Shown piece after piece: positions 35,130-44,289 of a DNA stretch of 64,000 nt. The stretch is from Henriciella sp. (lineage in GTDB: Bacteria > Pseudomonadota > Alphaproteobacteria > Caulobacterales > Hyphomonadaceae), in contig JABSPZ010000016.1 of assembly GCA_013213785.1 (NCBI GenBank), positions 1-64,000 on the forward strand, in the 5' to 3' direction. A program made the position numbers and the translations under genes. Under the pieces are notes generated by a model. It saw nothing but the letters and a program-made list of their open reading frames with translations, searched no databases and was not told where the DNA came from. Position 1 is the first letter of the stretch. Every line of letters begins with the position of its first letter.

Positions 35130-37736
35130 TCAATAAATGTCCTCGTCGATATCCTCAACAATCACATCCGATTCAATAAGCTCGCCCGTTTCCGGATCAA
35201 TTTGCGGACCGATCGGTGCAGGGTCTTTGCCGAAGATCGAACTATCCCCTGTTCCAGAGAGGCTGAGGCTAGACGTATCGGCAAATGCACGCCCAGGCTC
35301 GGTGCCAGGACGGAATGCTTCCAAGATGATCTCTTGGCTATCGAATGTCGGGATACCGCCTGTTGCAGCATCGACAGAAACCAGGCGAACCCCAGGCGGA
35401 ATACGGAATGGAATTGGCGCTTCATCTGTCAGCGCGCGTTCCATAAACTCGGTGAAAATTACGCCGGCGACTGAGCCCCCACCCTCGCCTTCGCCTAGCG
35501 TGCGCGGCGTATCGAAGCCAGTCCAAATCCCGACAACGAGATCCGGAGAAAATCCAAAGAATAAGGCGTCCACGTAATCATTGGTCGTGCCTGTTTTGCC
35601 GGCGAGCGGTTTTCCGACGCGACGCGCACGACGTCCGGTTCCACGCTCTACAACGCCCTCGAGCATATGGACGATCTGATAGGCGATAATGGGATCAACG
35701 AGTTGCTTACGATCATCTGGAAGTGTTGGCGGCTCCAAGCCGTTCCAGTCGGTCGCGTCGCAACCTTCACATTCACGCTGATCGTGTTTGTAAAGCGTGA
35801 CGCCTCGGCGATCCTGCACACGGTCCAATAAAGTTGGGGTGACTTCTTTCCCGCCATTCACGAGGGCAGCATAAGCTTTCGAAAGCCTCCAAGGTGATGT
35901 CTCACCAGATCCGAGCGACATGGCGGGGTAAGGCGGCAAGCGATCATATATGTCAAAGCGTTCTGCGAACTCAGATACCGCTTCCATTCCGATATCGGTT
36001 GCGACACGCGCGGTCACCTGATTGTAGGACTTCTCGAGCGCCACCCGCATCGTGACCTCGCCATAGCTCAGGCCTTCCGCATAGTTTTCTGGCTTCCAAA
36101 CCTCGCCCGTATTTTCGTCATAGTAAACATATGGCGAGTCTAGAATCCGCACGGACGGCGTGTAGCCTTTCTCCAACGCGGCGCCATAAACAAACGGCTT
36201 GAAAGAAGAGCCGGGCTGGCGGCGCGCCTGGGTCACGCGGTTGAATGGGCTTTTGAAGAAAGAATAGCCACCCATCATTGCGAGGACACGTCCAGTGTGC
36301 GGATCGAGCGCAACAATGGCGCCTTCCAGTTCGGGTATTTGCTTCAATAAGGCCTGGCCAACCGGAACCATGATCGGCTCGACGGGAACGATTGTTTGAT
36401 CATCGTCGGCCGCCGCACCTTCGCGTGTTGGCGTGCTTTCTTCCGGGCTAAGCGCTTGGCGACTGACTTCTGCGAGTACGACGTCGCCCGCACGCAGGCC
36501 TGTTTGATCGCCGCCGCGCACATAAGTCTTCGCCCATTCAACATCCTCAGCCGGAATGCCGATCTTCGCTCCATCACCGAGCAAGAGCTCTGCGCCCTCA
36601 TCGGAGATGCTGGCAATCATTGCACGTTCCCAAGATCCATATCCACCGGGAAGTGTCACGCCATTGAGTTGCTCAAGAACATCGTCCGCGCGTGGATCAA
36701 CGGCCGTAATTGGACCGCGATAATCGTATCGTCGGTCATAGGTCTCGAGCCCGATCTGAAGAGCTTCTTGGGCGGCCAGCTGAAGCTTTGTATCAATCGT
36801 CGTACGGATTGAGAGCCCCCCCTGCTCCAGCTCATCCTCTCCGTAGAGATCGATCAGTTGCTTCCGTAATTCTTGAACGAAATAGGTCGCAGCGGCATAT
36901 TCCGGTCCGTACAAGCGGCGCGTTGTATTCAGCGGTTTTGCTTTCGCCGCCGTGGCTTCTTCTTCAGTAATGTAGCCATTCTCGGTCATCCGGTTCAGCA
37001 CATAATTGCGGCGCTGAAGCAGACGCTCTGGATTTGTGTACGGGTTCACACGGCCGGGGAACTTGGGCAGCGAGGCCAGAACGGCAGCCTCTGAATAATC
37101 AAGTTCGGGCAGTGACTTGTTGAAATAGTTCAGCGCCGCCGAGCCAACACCATAGGATCGACCGCCCAAATAGATTTCGTTCAAGTACAGCTCGAGGATG
37201 TGCTCCTTACTGAACGCCTCTTCCATCCGCCGAGCGATAATTAGTTCTTTTGCTTTACGAACGATGGTCTGATCCCGAGTCAGTAGGAAAACTTTGGCCA
37301 CCTGTTGGGTGATCGTCGACCCGCCCTGCAATCCTCCGCTTCCCGTTAGACGGTTACGAGCCGAGTTGATGATCCCGCGCAGCATGCCGACATAATCGAC
37401 ACCGCCATGCTCAAAATACTTCTTGTCTTCGGCAGATACAAAGGCGTGGATGACATGTTCCGGCATCGCTTCGTATGGAATGAAGACGCGGTGCTCATCG
37501 GCGAATTCATAAATGAGCGTGCCATCGCCAGCGTGGACGCGTGAGGTCACTGGTGGGTTATATTCCGCAAGTTGCTCTACCGATGGGACGGTCCGACCAA
37601 GAGCCGCCATCCAGATCATGAAGGCGATGATCGCCAAAATACCCAAAACAAAACCGGCACCGATGGTCCAAAACAGAACTCGCCAGGTAAACACATTTTG
37701 TTTGATGGTGGCCCACATATCAGGTCTCTCGCGCAT
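35130..37736 (-). CDS. Penicillin-binding protein 1A (class A bifunctional PBP)
   Basis: This 868-residue protein has an N-terminal membrane anchor (about residues 18-40). The GT51 transglycosylase domain shows AEDKKYFEHGGVDY and GGSTITQQVAK. An OB-like insert follows, then a transpeptidase domain with SSFK in RQPGSSFKPFVYG, SYN in LEKSYNQVTA and KTG in LAGKTGTTNDY. It polymerises and cross-links peptidoglycan. The C-terminal tail after about residue 800 is acidic and low-complexity (VIVEDIDEDIY). The start may be ATG 37736 (AAGGG three bases upstream) or 37718. It lies about 75 bases after the amidase gene. Confidence 0.95.
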   Translation of the reverse strand: MRERPDMWATIKQNVFTWRVLFWTIGAGFVLGILAIIAFMIWMAALGRTVPSVEQLAEYNPPVTSRVHAGDGTLIYEFADEHRVFIPYEAMPEHVIHAFVSAEDKKYFEHGGVDYVGMLRGIINSARNRLTGSGGLQGGSTITQQVAKVFLLTRDQTIVRKAKELIIARRMEEAFSKEHILELYLNEIYLGGRSYGVGSAALNYFNKSLPELDYSEAAVLASLPKFPGRVNPYTNPERLLQRRNYVLNRMTENGYITEEEATAAKAKPLNTTRRLYGPEYAAATYFVQELRKQLIDLYGEDELEQGGLSIRTTIDTKLQLAAQEALQIGLETYDRRYDYRGPITAVDPRADDVLEQLNGVTLPGGYGSWERAMIASISDEGAELLLGDGAKIGIPAEDVEWAKTYVRGGDQTGLRAGDVVLAEVSRQALSPEESTPTREGAAADDDQTIVPVEPIMVPVGQALLKQIPELEGAIVALDPHTGRVLAMMGGYSFFKSPFNRVTQARRQPGSSFKPFVYGAALEKGYTPSVRILDSPYVYYDENTGEVWKPENYAEGLSYGEVTMRVALEKSYNQVTARVATDIGMEAVSEFAERFDIYDRLPPYPAMSLGSGETSPWRLSKAYAALVNGGKEVTPTLLDRVQDRRGVTLYKHDQRECEGCDATDWNGLEPPTLPDDRKQLVDPIIAYQIVHMLEGVVERGTGRRARRVGKPLAGKTGTTNDYVDALFFGFSPDLVVGIWTGFDTPRTLGEGEGGGSVAGVIFTEFMERALTDEAPIPFRIPPGVRLVSVDAATGGIPTFDSQEIILEAFRPGTEPGRAFADTSSLSLSGTGDSSIFGKDPAPIGPQIDPETGELIESDVIVEDIDEDIY

Positions 37737-37810
37737 TTTCCCTTAGCGTGCTGATTCCACGCTTTCACGGCGAGACTAAGGCGGTTCTGGATCTACGAAA
37801 AGGCGTCGCG

Positions 37811-39085
37811 TCAGTTGCTTGCGAATAATAAATCTTGGCGATCGAAATAGGCATCGATTGCGCGCTTGATCGCTTCCGCTGATTTACGGCGCCCTCGCTC
37901 AGATTTCAGCCGACGCGCATCATCGCGATTGGTCAAGAAACCGATCTCAACCAAGACCGCGGGAACATCGGGCGCCAGCAAAACAAAGAAGTTCTGGCGG
38001 CGATGCGTGTTGCGTAGCAACGGACCCGCCTGTTTTAGCTCTGGGACCAGGAATTCCGCAAAGATCTCAGAATTGGATTTGGTCTCGCGGACCGTTAGAT
38101 CTTGCAAAATGTCGGAGACTTCCTCGGGCGTTCCATCTTCAAACGGCATATCCCAACCAAATCGCTTCGCGGTACGGTCGATTCGGGCTTCGCCGCGGGT
38201 TGAAATCGTGTAAACGGACGCTCCGCGCACGGTCGGCTTTCCAGCAGCGTCGGCATGCATTGAAATGAAGAGGTCTGCGCCCCAATCGCGCGCCATAGAG
38301 ACCCGGTCTTCATGTTCAACATAGACATCGGTTTCGCGCGTCAGCTTGACGACATAGCGCGCGTCTTGCTCGATCAAGCTTTTCAGCTTCAGCGATGCGG
38401 AGAGCACAATATCTGCTTCCTCATCCCCGGTGACGGCGATCGCGCCGGGATCCTTACCGCCGTGCCCTGGATCGATGACGATAACGCGTCGCTGCTGCGC
38501 CGCCATCTTCATCAAGGCCCCAAACCCGGCGGGTTTGGCGGAAGGCGTTTCTGGTTGAACGGCAGCTGGCTGAGCGTCTTCGAATGTGTTTGCTTCTGTC
38601 GGAGGTGAGAGTATCGCAGCTTCAGCGGCGGCATAGCGCTCCGCTTCAAAGCGCGCGAAACGCGATGCATCGCGCCGCGCTGCAGACTGGAACCGCGCAA
38701 GGGAAACACCGGACAGGTCTAGGATGTATCGATAGAGCTGCTCGCTCCCGGCGGGGGGGAGGTCTATCTCCCGCATAATCATCATCGGCTGTTCAAGCTC
38801 GAAAATGATCCGGTCAGTATCGAGCGTATAGGCGTTCACACCGCCCGTCGGTTCCGCAAAAAAAGGTGCGGCGGCGAGCTGGAAGGTCTCTGGGACCATT
38901 TCGATGACCAACCCATCCTCGGTGTCTCTTAGAAAAACATCCGGTCTGATTTGGTTTTGTGATATGATTGTAATGCGGGTGAACTCACCATCGCCAGCAA
39001 CACCGACGGATTGAACCTGCGCCGCGCAAAATAGCGGAGCAAATACGACCAAAAGAGCCGTGAGAAGGACGTTCATAAATCGCAT
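37811..39085 (-). CDS. N-acetylmuramoyl-L-alanine amidase, AmiC type
   Basis: From ATG 39085 the protein has 424 residues: a signal peptide (FMNVLLTALLVVFAPLFCAA), an AMIN domain (about 25-125) that targets septal or polar wall, a linker, and an Amidase_3 domain. Zinc-ligand motifs are IDPGHGGKDPGA, the glutamate in GDEEADIVL, and MHADA, with the late catalytic glutamate in VLVEIGFLTN. It cuts stem peptides from glycan strands during daughter-cell separation. The ORF track's first codon is a TTG one residue earlier. It is followed by the PBP1A gene, so a shared wall-remodelling transcript is likely. Confidence 0.94.
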   Translation of the reverse strand: MRFMNVLLTALLVVFAPLFCAAQVQSVGVAGDGEFTRITIISQNQIRPDVFLRDTEDGLVIEMVPETFQLAAAPFFAEPTGGVNAYTLDTDRIIFELEQPMMIMREIDLPPAGSEQLYRYILDLSGVSLARFQSAARRDASRFARFEAERYAAAEAAILSPPTEANTFEDAQPAAVQPETPSAKPAGFGALMKMAAQQRRVIVIDPGHGGKDPGAIAVTGDEEADIVLSASLKLKSLIEQDARYVVKLTRETDVYVEHEDRVSMARDWGADLFISMHADAAGKPTVRGASVYTISTRGEARIDRTAKRFGWDMPFEDGTPEEVSDILQDLTVRETKSNSEIFAEFLVPELKQAGPLLRNTHRRQNFFVLLAPDVPAVLVEIGFLTNRDDARRLKSERGRRKSAEAIKRAIDAYFDRQDLLFASN

Positions 39086-39213
39086 CAAAAAGACTTCGTA
39101 TCACCACACCGCGACAGCGGTTTATTATCCCATTGTTTCTATTTTCTCTAACCCCGTAGCGATGAACGCCGGATGATGCTTCACTTTATTCCTTGCTCAT
39201 GAAGGGATCACAA

Positions 39214-39663
39214 ATGTCATACCAAATCGCTAAAATCGCCATCGCTTCCGGTATCATTTTGACGGCCTTCAGCCCTACCGCAGTCGCAGATGATCATGTC
39301 GAGACGATGACGATCTATAATGATGCGTCCGGAGACGGTTATATCTCGTTCGACCGCGTGAATGGGATCGGCGACAAGATCGTCTGCAATTCAGATATGC
39401 AGGACGAAACGGGCGACCGAATCGGCACGGGATCAGGTCACTGCACGCAACTGGATGCTGAGAAGAACTTCTTCTGCTCGTTTGTTATTAGTCTGGATGG
39501 ACGCGGAATGCTTGCCGGACAGGGCGTTCAGCAAACTGAACCGACGCCATCAACCTATCCGATCATCGGCGGGGCTGGCGAGTTTGAAGGCGTGACTGGT
39601 AAGATGGTCTCCATGCCAATCGAAGATCGCGCTCGGTTCGTTTACGAGATTTCTTTCAAATAG
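39214..39663 (+). CDS. Secreted protein resembling the allene-oxide-cyclase/dirigent barrel fold
   Basis: From ATG 39214, preceded by GAAGGGA, it has 149 residues with a signal peptide ending TAVA-DD. The mature sequence follows the order seen in AOC-barrel-like proteins: GDRIGTGSGHCTQLD, FFCSFVISLDGRGMLAGQG and a C-terminal IIGGAGEFEGVTGKM, with two cysteines well placed for a disulfide. In plants this fold includes allene oxide cyclase and dirigent proteins; bacterial members are mostly uncharacterised. The match is by pattern memory only, and no catalytic residues are claimed. Confidence 0.6.
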   Translation: MSYQIAKIAIASGIILTAFSPTAVADDHVETMTIYNDASGDGYISFDRVNGIGDKIVCNSDMQDETGDRIGTGSGHCTQLDAEKNFFCSFVISLDGRGMLAGQGVQQTEPTPSTYPIIGGAGEFEGVTGKMVSMPIEDRARFVYEISFK

Positions 39664-40038
39664 TTTCCATCAGCTCACCCACAATCAAGCGTTTGCCTGA
39701 AGCTCATTTCTGTATCGAAACGAGAAACATCCGCATGCCCGCATTTTAGGTCTTTTAATTGAAGGCCAAAGGGGGCATGTAAGGGACACGCTCAGCAATG
39801 AGCCCAAACAGAATCCCCGAAAGGCGGGTGAACAGGCCTAATCCCCTGCACTATCGCCGGTACGGAACGGATAATATGAGCTTACAGGTCGCCAAAATCA
39901 GAACTCAGAGCCGCTCTATGGATAGAGCTGGCCGGGCTGGTTTGCTTCCTGTCCCTAACAACAAATTTGCTGGCGCGTATCGCCATCGCTCAAACAATAA
40001 ACGAGCGTTAGCGCCGCCAGTCTGCAAGGCAGCTTACA
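39664..40038 (+). promoter_or_regulatory. Long leader region of the RNase E gene
   Basis: This 375-base stretch holds no convincing gene. The ORF at 39798-40124 runs into rne in another frame and has atypical composition. Several short inverted repeats are visible, for example CTCTATGGATAGAG around 39914-39927. RNase E genes in other bacteria have long structured 5' leaders through which the enzyme represses its own mRNA, so this may be such a leader. No transcription start can be assigned confidently. Confidence 0.4.
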
Positions 40039-42630
40039 ATGAGCAAAACTATGCTGATCGACGCGGTCCACCAGGAAGAGACCCGTGTCGCCCTCGTCAA
40101 CAATGGACGTGTCGAGGACTTTGATTTTGAGACAACCGGCAGCGAACAATTAAGAGGCAATATCTATCTCGCGAAAGTCACGCGAGTAGAGCCATCGCTG
40201 CAAGCCTGTTTCGTAGAATATGGTGGCAATCGCCACGGCTTCCTCGCATTTAGCGAGATCCACCCAGACTATTACCAACTCCCGCAAGCGGACCGCGAGG
40301 CCCTGCTCGAAGAAGCAGCGCGCGAAGCCGCGGAAGCCGCTGATGATGATATCGACGATGATGATGGCGATATCGATCTTGATGACGAGTCCGAAGATGA
40401 CGACGCAGAGTTGAACGCCGACGATTCAGATGAGGATGCTGACGACGCAGAGGAAACTGAGGCGGATGCTGAGTCCGATGACGCCGACACAGAGACAGAC
40501 GGTGAAGTCGCTGAAGCTAGCGCTGACGATGATACGGCAGAAACCGATTCCGACGCCGAGGACAAAGAAGAGAAGAAACCCCGCGCGAAAGCTGAACGCC
40601 GTCGCCGCGGTGCTCGCAAGTCTCGCGGCACGTCGATCACGCGCCGCTACAAAATCCAAGAAGTTATCCGGCGTCGCCAAGTCCTGCTCGTTCAAGTCGT
40701 AAAGGAAGAACGCGGCAATAAGGGTGCAGCCCTAACCACATACCTGTCACTCGCTGGGCGGTATTCCGTGCTAATGCCAAACACGCCACGTGGCGGCGGC
40801 ATCTCTCGCAAAATTCCAAACGGTAATGATCGCAAACGCCTCAAGGCGGTTATGGATGAATTGGCTGTGCCAAAGGGCATGGGCCTGATCGTTCGAACGG
40901 CGGGCGCGAAGCGGACCAAATCTGAGATCCGCCGCGATTACGATTATCTCCAAAAGCTCTGGGCGAAAATCCGTAGCAAGACCATGGAATCAGTTGCTCC
41001 TGAGTGCATCCATGAAGAAGGTGGCCTGGTACACCGGGCCATGCGTGACATGTTCGATCGCGAGATCGAAGAAGTCATAGTCCAAGGCGATCGCGCCTAC
41101 CGTGAGGCGAAAGATCTCGCGAAAACGCTGATGCCGACACAGGCGAAGAAAGTGAAACGGTGGACCGCCGCTGCACCGCTCTTCGTCAAAGAAGGTGTTG
41201 AAGACCAACTCGACTCAATCTTCTCACCAACCGTTCAGATGAAGTCCGGCGGCTATTTGGTCATCAACCAAACTGAAGCCCTCGTCGCGATTGACGTGAA
41301 CTCCGGCAAATCGACCAAAGAACGGAATATCGAACAGACCGCTCTCCACACGAACCTGGAAGCAGCCGCGGAAGCCTGCCGTCAAATGCGCCTGCGTGAT
41401 CTCGCGGGTCTCGTTGTGATCGACTTTATCGATATGGACGAGAACAAGAATAATCGCGCCGTCGAGAAGAAGATGAAAGAGGCGCTGAAACTTGATCGCG
41501 CCCGGGTCCAAAACAATCGCATCTCTCAGTTCGGCTTGATGGAAATCTCACGTCAGCGCCGCCGCGCAGGCGTTCTACAGGCCACCTCGGAGAAATGTGA
41601 GGCTTGTGATGGCACGGGACGTCGCCGCTCCATCCCATCAGCAGCCCTGCAACTCTTGCGCGCCATTGAAGCACGCGCAGCAGGCGGCGGTCTTCGCGGT
41701 ATGACCGTCACCGCGCCGACCGATGTGGCGCTCTATCTGCTCAACTCGAAACGCGATCAATTGTCAGCCATCGAAGAAGACGTTGGCTACACAATCGCGA
41801 TCAAGTCCTCAGCGACCATGATCCCTGGCGATTTCGAACTCGACGCTGACAAGTCTTCCAGCGGGCGCCGTCGACGCCAGAAATTCAATCGCGCCGACTT
41901 CCTCGAGGGCGACGAGGATGATCACCTCCTGCCAGATGCTGAAGATGACGAGGATGAGGATGAGGCCGAGACAACGGCCAACTCCGAAGAGGATGGCGAA
42001 GAATCAGGCGGTAAGCGCAAGCGTCGCCGTCGCGGTCGACGCGGTGGACGCCGTCGTCGCAAAGACAATGAGGCTATGGATCCAGGCGCACCTCCATCTG
42101 ATGGCGGCGCCCTGCTCGATGGTTTGGCTCTTTCAATCTCGAACCTTCTCGGCGATGAGCCAGATGATCTTCCGCCAGCAGCTGAAGGTGGCCTAGACGC
42201 TAAACCCGTCGCGGTCCCAGAAGCGCGCAGCGCAGAACCAGCACAACAAACACAAGCGACTGAGGAGACCGGCGAAGACGAACCGAAAGAAGGCAAAAAG
42301 CGCCGCCGTCGTCGTCGTCGCAAACGCCGCGGTGACGAGAATGGTGCGCCTCAAGAAAACGAAGCGCAGGCAGAATCAGAAACCACTGACGGCGGCGAAA
42401 CTGTAGCCGACGAAACACCGAAAGAAGACCCTCCGGTGAAGCTGGTCGAAGAAGCTGAAGCGCCAGAAGAGGTTGAGATCGCAGCGGCCGAACCAGAACC
42501 TGCACCGGAGCAGGAAGCGCCGGAACCAGAATTGGTGTCTGAGGCTCCCGCTCAGCCGATTTCAACAGAACCCGTCCTCGAAACCACCGCGAAACCAAAG
42601 AAGAAAAAACGCGGCTGGTGGTCTCGCTAA
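40039..42630 (+). CDS. rne: Ribonuclease E
   Basis: RNase E starts mRNA decay and processes rRNA and tRNA precursors. In this 863-residue protein the S1 domain is split by an acidic, disordered insert of about 100 residues (DDDIDDDDGDIDLDDESEDD...), known in Caulobacter-type RNase E. The DNase I-like catalytic core has DVNSGK, where the metal-binding Asp lies, and VVIDFIDM. The Zn-link cysteines are in EKCEACDGTGR. The C-terminal half is disordered with arginine-rich clusters (GGKRKRRRRGRRGGRRRRK) and ends KKKKRGWWSR; the GWW motif is the PNPase-docking peptide described in Caulobacter. It is convergent with a methyltransferase gene. Confidence 0.96.
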   Translation: MSKTMLIDAVHQEETRVALVNNGRVEDFDFETTGSEQLRGNIYLAKVTRVEPSLQACFVEYGGNRHGFLAFSEIHPDYYQLPQADREALLEEAAREAAEAADDDIDDDDGDIDLDDESEDDDAELNADDSDEDADDAEETEADAESDDADTETDGEVAEASADDDTAETDSDAEDKEEKKPRAKAERRRRGARKSRGTSITRRYKIQEVIRRRQVLLVQVVKEERGNKGAALTTYLSLAGRYSVLMPNTPRGGGISRKIPNGNDRKRLKAVMDELAVPKGMGLIVRTAGAKRTKSEIRRDYDYLQKLWAKIRSKTMESVAPECIHEEGGLVHRAMRDMFDREIEEVIVQGDRAYREAKDLAKTLMPTQAKKVKRWTAAAPLFVKEGVEDQLDSIFSPTVQMKSGGYLVINQTEALVAIDVNSGKSTKERNIEQTALHTNLEAAAEACRQMRLRDLAGLVVIDFIDMDENKNNRAVEKKMKEALKLDRARVQNNRISQFGLMEISRQRRRAGVLQATSEKCEACDGTGRRRSIPSAALQLLRAIEARAAGGGLRGMTVTAPTDVALYLLNSKRDQLSAIEEDVGYTIAIKSSATMIPGDFELDADKSSSGRRRRQKFNRADFLEGDEDDHLLPDAEDDEDEDEAETTANSEEDGEESGGKRKRRRRGRRGGRRRRKDNEAMDPGAPPSDGGALLDGLALSISNLLGDEPDDLPPAAEGGLDAKPVAVPEARSAEPAQQTQATEETGEDEPKEGKKRRRRRRRKRRGDENGAPQENEAQAESETTDGGETVADETPKEDPPVKLVEEAEAPEEVEIAAAEPEPAPEQEAPEPELVSEAPAQPISTEPVLETTAKPKKKKRGWWSR

Positions 42631-42636
42631 CGCGGC

Positions 42637-43224
42637 CTAGGCGTCGGATGTCTCGACCACATATAGCGCTTGTTTGAAGAACGCGGCGAACGGATGAACC
42701 TCTGCGTGCAGTAATTTGAGGTTCAGTCGCGAAAAGCTCTGGCGCCATTCGGCATCGGAACGGTTGCTATGTGGATGACCAAAGAATTCCAGGTTCGTGA
42801 TCGAATCCGCGACCTTGCTATACTTCCTTTGCCACGCCCCATCATACACGTCCTCCAAGATGATAACGCGCCGCGCGACACGCGCGGTTTCTAGCAGAAT
42901 GTCATCCGGTTGGGGTGTGTGATGCAGCACCGTGAGCAAAAGGGCCGTATCATAAGCGTCCTCTATGTAAGGCATGTGTTCGCCATCATAGAGCTCTGGC
43001 CTAAGCGATGCTGAGTAACTCGTGTCGGTCACATCAATCGCATCTATCTGAAATCCAGCTCTCCGAAATTCGAACAGCACACTCCCCGGCCCCGACCCCA
43101 CTTCGAGAAGTCTGTCTTGCGGCGACACCCAAGGCGATGCGAGCTCGAGCTTTCGACGTGCATCAGCCCGCCAAATCGAAAAAATGAGCGATCCTAACAC
43201 GGGGGTCTTCCAAAGAGACAGCAT
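42637..43224 (-). CDS. Class I SAM-dependent methyltransferase
   Basis: This 195-residue protein has motif I RLLEVGSGPGSVLFEF near residue 38, the acidic ribose-binding segment QIDAIDVTDTSYS, motif IV DTALLLTVLHHTPQPDD, and IILEDVYDGAWQRK after it. It resembles small-molecule or lipid-type methyltransferases with a short N-terminal helix; the substrate is unknown. Its stop lies six bases from the rne stop on the other strand. Upstream are about 155 bases before the phosphatase-like gene, which is divergent. Confidence 0.82.
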   Translation of the reverse strand: MLSLWKTPVLGSLIFSIWRADARRKLELASPWVSPQDRLLEVGSGPGSVLFEFRRAGFQIDAIDVTDTSYSASLRPELYDGEHMPYIEDAYDTALLLTVLHHTPQPDDILLETARVARRVIILEDVYDGAWQRKYSKVADSITNLEFFGHPHSNRSDAEWRQSFSRLNLKLLHAEVHPFAAFFKQALYVVETSDA

Positions 43225-43378
43225 TCTGCCTGTTTAAGGCGCGTATGGCGCGATGCACTTAAATTGGTTGTGAAGGATGAATTGTTCTCCGCTTTGAACC
43301 GGTCAACTCATCAGCAACATGCGATATCCAGCGTGCACCCAATGCCAAGAGCGGCGGAACCTGTTAAACCATGCCGTC

Positions 43379-43714
43379 ATGACAAATGTTCTCTTCATCT
43401 GCTCAATGAACCAGTGGCGCAGCCCAACCGCCGAAAAAGTGTTTCGGAAGGAACAAGGTATTGCGGTGCGCTCGGCTGGCACGGTACGTGGAGCGAGACG
43501 AACGGTTTCGGTGGCGGATATCCGTTGGTCGGATGTTATTCTCGTCATGGAAGATAAACATAAGTCGCGGCTTCAAGCGCAATTTCGCGATGAGGTTCGC
43601 TACAAGACGCTTCATGTGCTCGATATTCCAGATGAGTATAAGTTTATGGATCCTGAGCTCGTCGATATCCTCCGCCAGACCGCAACTCCGCTTATTCGAA
43701 GCGCCATGCGTTGA
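43379..43714 (+). CDS. Low-molecular-weight protein tyrosine phosphatase-like protein
   Basis: From ATG 43379 the protein has 111 residues and opens MTNVLFICSMNQWRSPTAEKV. This holds the P-loop C-X5-R(S) as Cys8...Arg14, with Asn11 as in LMW phosphatases. A later DIPDEYKFMDPELV supplies candidate acid residues. It is shorter than the usual 150-residue LMW-PTP and matches a compact subgroup often annotated as phosphotyrosine phosphatase. The ORF track's start at 43319 adds 20 cysteine-rich residues without family support. Substrate unknown. Confidence 0.78.
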   Translation: MTNVLFICSMNQWRSPTAEKVFRKEQGIAVRSAGTVRGARRTVSVADIRWSDVILVMEDKHKSRLQAQFRDEVRYKTLHVLDIPDEYKFMDPELVDILRQTATPLIRSAMR

Positions 43715-44289
43715 TATCAAGGTGCTGATCTTGCTAGAGGATAATGCCAACTAGAGATGTTTCAGACCTTGGTCCGCTTCTGCGCCATAAATGATGAAAC
43801 CGGCGTTCGCCTAAATCCGAGAAATAAGCGCGAGACACCTCAACTTCTCTCTTCTCACCTGTCCCCGCAAACAAATATCCTTGACCAGGGGCTGTGGATT
43901 TCATATGTGCGCCGCTGACAAGTAAGCGAACCACGACGAGCTCAACTGAGCTGTCAGTACGGGGGAGCCCAACTGTCTTCTCTTTCAATGTCGGTTTCGA
44001 GCCGATCTTGCTTTGCGAGGATACTTGGATGACCCATCCCCTGAAGGGCACGCGCCCACCTATTCCAGTTCCCCTGATCAAGCGCATCGATGTTGCGTTT
44101 GACACCACCACTGTACACAGGACTTTTGCCAAGGACGCCGATTATATGGCGGCCGTGGCTGAACTTATAAGGCCGTAGCGGGCCACTTGCCCGCCAAATT
44201 CCGACTGAGCCGGATGCGTGCCTTTTAGCCTCGCATCTGACCCTGATCTTTGTACGCGGCATATGCTGCGCTTTCGGAACTTTCGTCCC
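43715..44289. other. Unresolved 575-base stretch with competing weak ORFs
   Basis: No gene can be called with confidence. A minus-strand ORF (43734-44132, 132 codons) ends with a protein-like SRAYFSDLGERRFHHLWRR but uses AGA, AGG, GGA and ATA codons more than its neighbours. A plus-strand ORF (43894-44178, GTG start) and a second minus-strand ORF (43954-44304) overlap it in other frames, and none has a clear ribosome-binding site or domain. The stretch may be a decayed gene, an unusual small gene, or non-coding sequence before the decarboxylase. Confidence 0.35.

Noticed and set aside
39798-40124. 108-codon ORF in the rne leader
   Set aside because: It runs out of frame into rne, is Arg/Pro/Asn-rich without a domain or ribosome-binding site, and the region is better read as a leader.
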